A stretch of DNA of 64,000 nt from Bilabrum cf. latius (lineage: Eukaryota; Bigyra: Bicosoecida; Bigyra; Bicosoecida), in contig OZ237737.1 of the NCBI GenBank assembly GCA_965178125.1, positions 558,001 through 622,000 of the forward strand, given 5' to 3'. The position numbers and the translations under genes are program-made. Below are positions 57,329 to 64,000 of the stretch, in pieces; position 1 is the stretch's first letter, and the number at the start of each line of letters is the position of its first letter. The notes beneath the pieces were generated by a model. It saw nothing but the letters and a program-made list of their open reading frames with translations, was not told where the DNA came from and ran no database searches.

Positions 57329-60300
57329 ATGTCTTCTCTCACAAAGAAAGCATAGCATATATCTGCTGCTCTTGGTCCTGACAGCTCCATCATGCAAGCT
57401 GTGCAAGAACGAAAAGTTGCGAAAGGGCGTCCGGCGAAGGAGAGGTCCGCACAAGGACGCGCTGCGGTGCTTCTTGATGAAGAGAGAGGGGAAATGGAGG
57501 CAAAAAAGTTGCCTTAGTAGGCCACCGCTGTTGAGAGGGCCGCGGAGCGAGCGCTGAAGAGCGGGCGGCGAGGCGTGTACGCGGTGAAAAGCTAGAACGT
57601 TGACCATCGCTCGTTGCTCCCCAAGAAGAAGCCGCCGCCAAAGGCCAAAGGGCGCTAGCCAAAAGGAGATCATTCCCCAGAGAGCAAGCAGTCTCATGGA
57701 GAGTCGTCGCGAATCAGGCGCCCGAACCTGGACGCAGGCTCCCGAGGCGTGTTGGACGGATCGACATTTATGGATGCTGAGGACGCACTAGCGGACGACG
57801 ACGCCCCACCACCGGGGGATCTTAGCATGCTGCGAAGTACTACAGACGAGGGAGCGGAAGCGGCGTTGCGCGCCACTCGGGGCTCTGTGGCTTCAGTAGG
57901 AGTGCGCGGAGGAGCATCTTCAATGAAAATGCAGCCAATGGGTGGCTCTCCTTCCGCGGCTGCCGCGACATCGGCACCGGCCATTGGGCTGGCCGGTGCG
58001 GGTGGTGCTCGTGGAATGGACATATCCTCGTTCACGAAACGAAATGTCCGAGCGCTCGCTCGACAAGAAGCGCAGTCCACCGGAGCAGACCCCGAGGCGG
58101 AAGCAGGAGCAGATGCTCTTCTGCAGGGACTGGAAACGAACGTTCGCTAGGCACTACTGCGGAAGAGAGCCGAGTACGACGCAGAGAAGCAGAAGACTAC
58201 CAAGCTCAAGGCGGAGCGAGACAAGCTCAGGCTCAGGTTCCGGGACCTGCAGGCGGACCTCAAGGCGCTGGGGGTGGGGCAGGCAGGCAGCAGCGCGAAG
58301 CAGCCCAGGGCCAAGCGGATGCAGCCGTTCAAGAGCGTGTCGGGGAAGCCCATGTACGTGGAACGCTCTGACCTGTCAAAGCTGGAAGCAAACCTTGAGG
58401 CGGAGAAGAAGGCGACCTCGGACGCGATCTACACCGGAGAGATGCTTCAGTTCATGCGGAGGCGACTCATGGACGAGATCGTGGCGGTGAAGAGCAGGCT
58501 AGCGGATCTCGAGGTGGCGCGAAAAGAGGAGAAGGCTCTCGAAGACGAGCTTAGGAGACGGGGGGTGCAGGCCAACGAGGCGCTGGGGAATGCGAGGTCG
58601 CGGTTGAGGGGTCTCCAGCGAGACGTCAAGAAAGAGAAGGGGCTTTGGTTCAGCGAGATCAAGGACAAAGCCGCTTTCTTGGAGCAGAAGAAGGGCTTTG
58701 AGAGCTTCTTGCAGAAGCAGATCCAGCATCATGTCGATCTGGAACGCAAGGCGAGGATCGCAAAGCAGAGGCAGCAGAAGCAGAAAGAGATCGGGCAAAA
58801 CGTGGCTTCCATGCTGGCATCCAGGGCCAAGCAGAGCAAGCTCACGCAGCAGCGAGCAGGAGCAGAGGACGAAGAGGCCAAATACGCAGCTATTTTCAGC
58901 TCCATTGGCCTAAAGACTGCCAAGCAGGGCTCCATGGCGGGCACCAGTACCATCGAAGTAAAGGCACCCAAGCTGCCGCCCGCGATCCCTCCACCCTCTG
59001 GCATGCCGAGCCTCAGCAGTGGCGACACGAACGCCCCCTCCAAGGCCACTTTGTCCACCCTGGCTCCTGGTGCCAAGCGCGGCCAGCGAACCGACTTCAA
59101 GGTGTCTCTGGAGGGAGAGCCCATCGACCCGACGGCCGTGCTGGACGCGATGCACTAGCAGGACGAGAACAGGCAGCTCCTGCTGAAGAAGCGGGAGGCG
59201 GAGGAGAGCCGTTTAGCACAGCTCCAAGCCCGTCTCGCAGAGGCTAAAAAGGTCCTTGCGAATGCGAGGGCCGAATCCCAGCCGAAGTCAGCCCACCGCG
59301 CACTGGCTGATTCCGAGGGCAAGCTTCAGCTGGCCCACAAGGAGATCCAGTCCAGGCAGGCGAGACTAGAATTCCTCCGTTCCGCGTCGGAGCCCGTGAG
59401 GATCGGTCTGCAGGCCATGGGGGAGCGTCTCTTGAACATGAGGACAGACATCGGCCACCCCGAGGAAGCACGCCTGCTGTTATCGGCGCTGCTGAACAAG
59501 GTCAAACTCATCATGGACGAGACGAAGAGGATGCAAGCGACGGCCGACCCGGAGGAGTGGGATGAGGGTCCAAGTCCCGCCAATGCCAGCGTGGCGGCAG
59601 CCTTGACCATGCGATCCCTGCAGGGAGGGGGCGACGAAGGGGGCGACGTCAACCAGTAGAACCTCATCTGGAACGCAGAGCTCAAGGCAGCGGACGGCCT
59701 CTTTGTGTCCAAGTTTAATGTGCGGGTGCCGCCCTCCACCACGCAGGCAAAGGTGCTGTACAGCGCTGAGTACGGCATGGATGACCAGGAAGAAGAGGGC
59801 AGGATCGCCAAGGCCCTAGAGTTGGCGGAAACTGTCGGACAGCGACAGCGAGCGTCAGCTTTGGCTCCTTTGGGAGACGGCAAGAAACAGGGTGGTGGGC
59901 CTGGCCTGCCTCTACCGGGCAGCAAGGGGTCTCAGATCAAGCCATCCGCTCAGAGTCGCAAGGCGAGAGAGCGCGGGAAGAAAGTGGCGGCCACCGCTGC
60001 TGCTGTCAAGGCAGCAACTGCGAAAGCGCGAACTGGCGTGTCCGCTCCTCTAGAGCCCTTGCCTGCCGTGTCAGATGCCGATGATGGCATCCCGCACGTG
60101 AAGGGAAAGGGACCGTCCCATCTAGCTCCCATCTTGCAGGGCACGATCGCGGGTCCCGGTGCAGACATGTCGGACGGAACATTCAAACCACGACGGGCTG
60201 GGTCTGCTCAGGGCAGGCGCGGGGCAAGCGAGAATCGCCGTGCTGCCGAAGAGATGCGGTTCTCTTACAGTGCAGCGGCCCTACCGATGCCCCTGCATCC

Positions 60301-61096
60301 CGTCAGCAGGCAGCTCCGTCGACCGCCGGCCCTGGTTAGCGCCTTCGAGTCGCCAAGCGTGCACTAGGACACAGACATGGCGGAAGGCAGGGCGCAAAGC
60401 CTGGCTGCATCCACTGCTGGTCAGTTCGGGATGGGGGCTGAGAGATCGAGCAGGCACGCAGCAGTGCGAACAACTGCCTCGCCGCCGTCAAGGGCCAGCA
60501 ATAGCAGGCAAGGCACCGGCAGGCAGAGTACCGGCCGGGTGGGCACAGGGTCAGGCTTCAGGCCAGGGGCAACCGGCGGGGGCTCTGGCCAAGACCAGGA
60601 TTCCCTGCCTCACCCGCGCATCGCACAGCTAGGCAGTGATCTTGAGGCTGATTCAATGCTTGCAGAGGCGGCTGCTACTGCTTTGGCTGGGTCAGGCAAT
60701 GAGGCGAAAGACGTGGCTGTGGGCCACGGCACCACCCTGCGAGTGGTCCCGGTTGCCTCTTCACAGCTTGCCCCAGCGGCGGTCGCCGAGATGCGAGCGC
60801 AGCACGAGCTAGATCGGATATCAAGGAAGCAGGCCCGGGCCGCGGCCTTGTCCGCCATCACTCACGGTGCCCGACCGCCGTTGCTGTTCGATCCTGATGA
60901 AGACCCGGAATAGACCGCCAAGTACAGGGGTGGGCTTGACGAGTCGGATAGCTCTGACGACGAGGCAGACCAAGGTGACGATGACGCAGAAGTATTCAAC
61001 CGGGACGAAATCAAGAAGATTTCCGAGACGGTCGTCACTAAAGCCAAGGCAGCAGCAGAGAGGCAAGCGGAGCTAGACGCAGCCGAGGAAATGTAA
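57329..61096 (+). CDS. Large coiled-coil protein, unknown function
   Basis: 1,255 codons from ATG to TAA (61094-61096), with about ten TAGs, including two in tandem near 57,515 (KKLPQQATAVERA) and others at 58148, 59156, 59657, 60365 and 60911. The N-terminus is basic (KVAKGRPAKERSAQGRAA). Residues about 280-520 are long coiled coil (KLKAERDKLRLRFRDLQADL, ALEDELRRRGVQANEAL), followed by another at about 610-700 (LLLKKREAEESRLAQLQARL). The rest is Ala/Gly/Ser-rich with an acidic segment near the end. The layout recalls axonemal or outer-dynein-arm docking proteins, but no diagnostic motif is visible. It follows the giant WD40 gene in the same orientation after 192 bp. Confidence 0.7.
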
Positions 61097-61207
61097 GGCG
61101 AGAGCAAGTGTCATGTGGGTTGCATTTAAGAACAGACGTGGCATTCTATTGAGTGCGGATCAGACTCCGTATGTGCGTATTTATTTCACTGCGACAGTCT
61201 TTCTAAG

Positions 61208-63378
61208 TCATGAGTTCCAAGCTACTTGCTCCAAGTGACCTGCCAGACCAAGAATCACCGCCTCATCATGAGGCCTGCCGATCAGTTGCACGGAGCATGG
61301 CGCCAAGTGCTTTGACCCTTCCTTCAGGGTCACCAGTGTGCCGCCGAAGGGCACAGACACAGCCGGTAGACCTGCAAGAGAGGCCGGCACCGTGAATGTA
61401 TCCTCGCCATACAGCTCTTCGGGGCTGCTACTCGCGGCACGCAACGCGCTGGCCATTGTCAGCACTGGCGATCGCACAGTGGGGGCGAGAATGCAATGCA
61501 CGCCGCTAGCTTTGCTCGAATCGGCGCTTCCTGTGCCGGTGGAGCTGTCCCACGGCGAGCTACTCGCTGCGCCACCAGGCAGCAGAAACGCTCTCGCGAA
61601 GTCAGCCCGGATGGCCTCTCGCGCGGCAACAGCAGAATCGTAGTACATACCCCTCTCCTCAGAGGAGAGCACCAATGCCCCTGTGAGTAGCCTACGCTGC
61701 ACCTCTTCGCCGAATCCCTCGGCTCTCGTCGCCTCGTACAGGGCCTACAGCCCCCCCTAGGGCCCGCTGTAGCTGCCCTCGTCTTGCTGCACAGCGTCGC
61801 TTCGGTGACCATAGCGCACCCCATCGAACCTCGCTAGGTTGCTGGCGGCTTCGGCTGACGAGATGGCGTAGTATGCTGGCAAGCCGAGACTTGTTGTCGG
61901 CAGGGATATCGCCTCGATGCTAGCGCCAAGCGCCTTGTAGACCTTTGCAGCGGCAACGACAGCATCCAGGTGAACATTACCGGAGGGTCCAGCTTTTCCT
62001 GTCATTGATGGTCCACCAAGAGCTGCCGCTAGCTATTCCTCACCCCCTTCGTTCCTGGATCGTCTCAGCGATGCTACTGCATCCAGGTTTCCTGGCGATA
62101 GCACATCACCGAGCAGCCCTTGCATTGTTTCGATCCCATCGCCCCACCCCGATAGAGACAAGTATTCTACAGGGATACCTATCTTCACGCCCTCCAGCGC
62201 ATTATCCCTGGACTATTCCCCCCTATCTGCAAGCACGCCGGGCTCTACCCACGCAGTACCCTCCTCTCCCTCGGCCCGTCCGCTCCTCGATTGCGCCGAT
62301 TTGGCAGTACCACGCTACCTGCACTTGCCAGTGGGAGGAACCACGGCAGCACTTGACGGCCGCTGCTGCAACGAATCGGCGGAAGCATTGCCCTGCAGTA
62401 GCACGCCAATCGCATCTGACAGCTGCCCAACACCCCCAGCACCCTCCATTGATGGGTGCCTCCGGGTCGCGAGGATACCTGCATCCGACAGCTCCAGCGC
62501 CCTACGGAAGCAGGCCAATCGGTCCTTGGACTCGCTTCTAGGAACCACACTCTCCCTGTCGAGCCAATGAATGCTTTTTTGATCCGCGGGCCGCAGCCTG
62601 GCCGAGCTGTCATCGCGCTGGTCGCGGCCAGCAACCCTGTCAAAGGCCACGGCGCAGTCGCTCACAGTCCTCGCAAACACGCCCGGGCAATCGAGTGAGG
62701 ACGCGAACGCGATCAGCCCCCAGCGCGATACTGCACCGTAGGTTGGCTTCAGCCCTACAACTCCGCATAGCGCCGCTGGCTGACGGATGGAACCACCCGT
62801 GTCTGAGCCTAGGGCCACGTCCGCTTCCCCAGAGGCGACGGCGGCAGCTGAGCCACTAGAGGAGCCGCCGGGCGACCAGACAAGATCGGATGACAGTGAG
62901 GTACAAGTGATACTATCGGTAGACATTGCAGGGCTCCATGGGTTCACCGTTGGGCCCATGGCCGAGAAAACACCTGCTGATCCCATTGCGAACTCATCGC
63001 AGTTCGCCATGCCAGCAAGTGCAACCGGAACACCACCTTCATGCTACATGAGGCGAGACACAGCAGTGGCAGTAAACGGAGAGGAATACCCGCTCAGCAT
63101 CTTCGAGGCGCATGAAGACACGTATCCTTCCACACAGAAGTTCTCCTTGACTGCAACCCGGAGGCCTGGTCCAGACTGTAGATCAGTGGCAGGCTGTGTC
63201 AGCGCATTTGTGGAAATTCTACAAGTATGCCGCTGAAATCCAGTTGCGAATCGCGATACTACCACTCGTTGTCTTGCCTGCGAGCAAAACTTGACATCGA
63301 AGTGGCATCAAAGTGGACAAGCAAGATTCTTCCTAGTGGGCCACTTGACAGTGATGCTGCCGTGCTCACGTATAGCAT
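61208..63378 (-). CDS. gatA: Glutamyl-tRNA(Gln) amidotransferase subunit A (GatA/QRSL1-like), probably mitochondrial
   Basis: complement(join(61208..63277,63370..63378)), 692 residues, TGA stop; the 92-nt intron (donor GTGAGC, acceptor CTCGCAG) joins MLY to an Arg-rich leader ([17 protein letters not shown]) that looks like a mitochondrial presequence. This first exon is inferred, as no ATG precedes the conserved part otherwise. The amidase signature is complete: catalytic Lys in [22 protein letters not shown], the Ser pair in [16 protein letters not shown] and [20 protein letters not shown], then [19 protein letters not shown]. GatA supplies ammonia to convert misacylated Glu-tRNA(Gln) to Gln-tRNA(Gln) in organelles. 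TAGs include 63044 (SRLMQHEGG), 62315 and 61757. A low-complexity insertion lies near residues 305-360. Confidence 0.88.
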
Positions 63379-63531
63379 GATAGTTAATTATTCAGTTACC
63401 GATACTGAAACCATGCCAATAGCCTAATCTATCGATATTTTGGCCTATCTTGACGGACGAATTTTTTGGAGCAGATTGCGTGCACTTTCGCAACTTGATG
63501 AAGCGAGGCCGATTTTTCAAGACACACAATT

Positions 63532-64000
63532 ATGGCCGACCAAGGCGTGTATGAAGTCGATGAAATAGCAATAAGCAGAGATGTTAATGAAACACTGCGT
63601 GGCAGAGTGACATCAACGTGTGTTCATGGACCGTTGGTCTTCTTGGGATCCTCAACCGGAGATGTTGCAGTTTGTGCAATTGTTGATTGCAACTTCATCA
63701 GCCGCCGCAATGAAATACTAGGTGTCCCCGATGTCGGTGACACGGGGGGAATATCGGACTCGCAGCTAGCATTGCATCAAGTGCTGCTTCTGCCGGATTT
63801 TGGCAGCAATGCGAAGCCTCGACCAAACACAGATCCTGCCGCACCTGCACAAGCCATAGTTAAGCCAGAAGGATTCATCAGCTAGATCATTGTAGTACCG
63901 GAATGGGATATGATTTTCGTGTTACGTGGCGGAAGCGTGCTGGTCTGCAATCTCCAGCTTTCTGTTGACGAGGATCTTGAGGAGCTCTTCGTGACAGAAG
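63532..64000 (+). CDS. CNH-domain protein, Vps39/Vps3 (TRAP1)-like, 3' end outside window
   Basis: 156 codons from ATG to the window edge. The N-terminus contains HGPLVFLGSSTGDVAV, a beta-propeller blade like the start of citron-homology (CNH) domains in HOPS/CORVET tethering subunits. After a TAG (63883-63885) it continues IIVVPEWDMIFVLRGGSVLV and CNLQL, similar to the CNH block with I/V-x-Q-I before a VxPxxxLLxxL strand. The TAG falls on that Gln. Endosome/vacuole tethering is the likely role, but the fragment is short. It is divergent from gatA with 153 bp between starts. Confidence 0.55.

Noticed and set aside
1-64000. TAGs as nonsense mutations in pseudogenes
   Set aside because: TAG alone is enriched in frame while TAA and TGA are absent inside more than 20 genes with conserved active sites. 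Decay would produce all three stops and frameshifts.
1-64000. UAG as pyrrolysine or programmed readthrough
   Set aside because: Dozens of TAGs spread over housekeeping genes, many at Gln positions, do not fit a special amino acid or a regulated readthrough site.
1-64000. UAG as leucine, the rhizarian variant
   Set aside because: OTU and RCC1 motif positions and TAG next to CAG/CAA runs favour Gln. Only one ankyrin comparison favours Leu, which I list as a finding.

Overview
This is nuclear DNA of a GC-rich microbial eukaryote. It has spliceosomal GT-AG introns (most 64-104 nt, some to about 200), mitochondrial-import and GatA genes, an actin-related protein, an RNase P-type protein and very large Ala/Gly/Ser-rich proteins. 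Nothing in it is bacterial. The lineage cannot be fixed from the sequence. A sulfatase of algal/marine-protist type and a giant RCC1/IPT/Cys-rich multipass membrane protein suggest a free-living, probably aquatic protist.

The main result is that TAG is not a stop codon here. With the standard code nearly every gene breaks into fragments that lie in one continuous frame, separated only by single TAG triplets. Reading TAG as glutamine restores intact genes, and all 19 complete gene ends I could define use TGA (15) or TAA (4), never TAG. TAG falls exactly on the family-conserved Gln of the OTU catalytic motif (353-355) and on the Gln of the RCC1 GQLG motif in four repeats of one protein, whose sister repeats use CAG/CAA. 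This is the UAG=Gln, UAA/UGA=stop code (as in NCBI table 15 and reported for Iotanema). Coordinates and products below assume it.

Layout. 1-4,354: a partial OTU deubiquitinase and a TPR-SGNH fusion. 4,531-7,308: a complete pogo/jerky-type DNA transposon with 28-bp perfect inverted repeats, its transposase also carrying in-frame TAGs. 7,728-13,678: two tandem ankyrin paralogues. 14,006-15,610: a possible SLOG-like/ASCH fusion. 15,611-16,823: intergenic DNA with a 9 x 40-bp minisatellite. 16,824-25,838: a four-exon TIM22, a new TAG-rich coiled-coil gene, a CC2D1/Lgd-like protein and a POP1-like protein. 26,059-34,354: a secreted GH43-like enzyme, an ankyrin protein, a TMCO4/DUF726 protein and a six-exon secreted sulfatase, all on the minus strand. 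35,247-42,956: the RCC1/IPT membrane protein. 43,193-47,567: an uncharacterised coiled-coil protein and an ARP6-like protein with large insertions. 47,648-57,136: a 3,102-residue WD40/LamG-like protein. 57,329-61,096: a coiled-coil protein. 61,208-64,000: GatA and the start of a CNH/Vps39-like protein.

The genes are ordinary housekeeping and surface functions and form no obvious pathway. What unites them is the reassigned codon, dense packing and several head-to-head pairs sharing 80-150 bp promoters. The sulfatase and GH43-like protein both appear secreted and could act together on sulfated galactans, which is inference.
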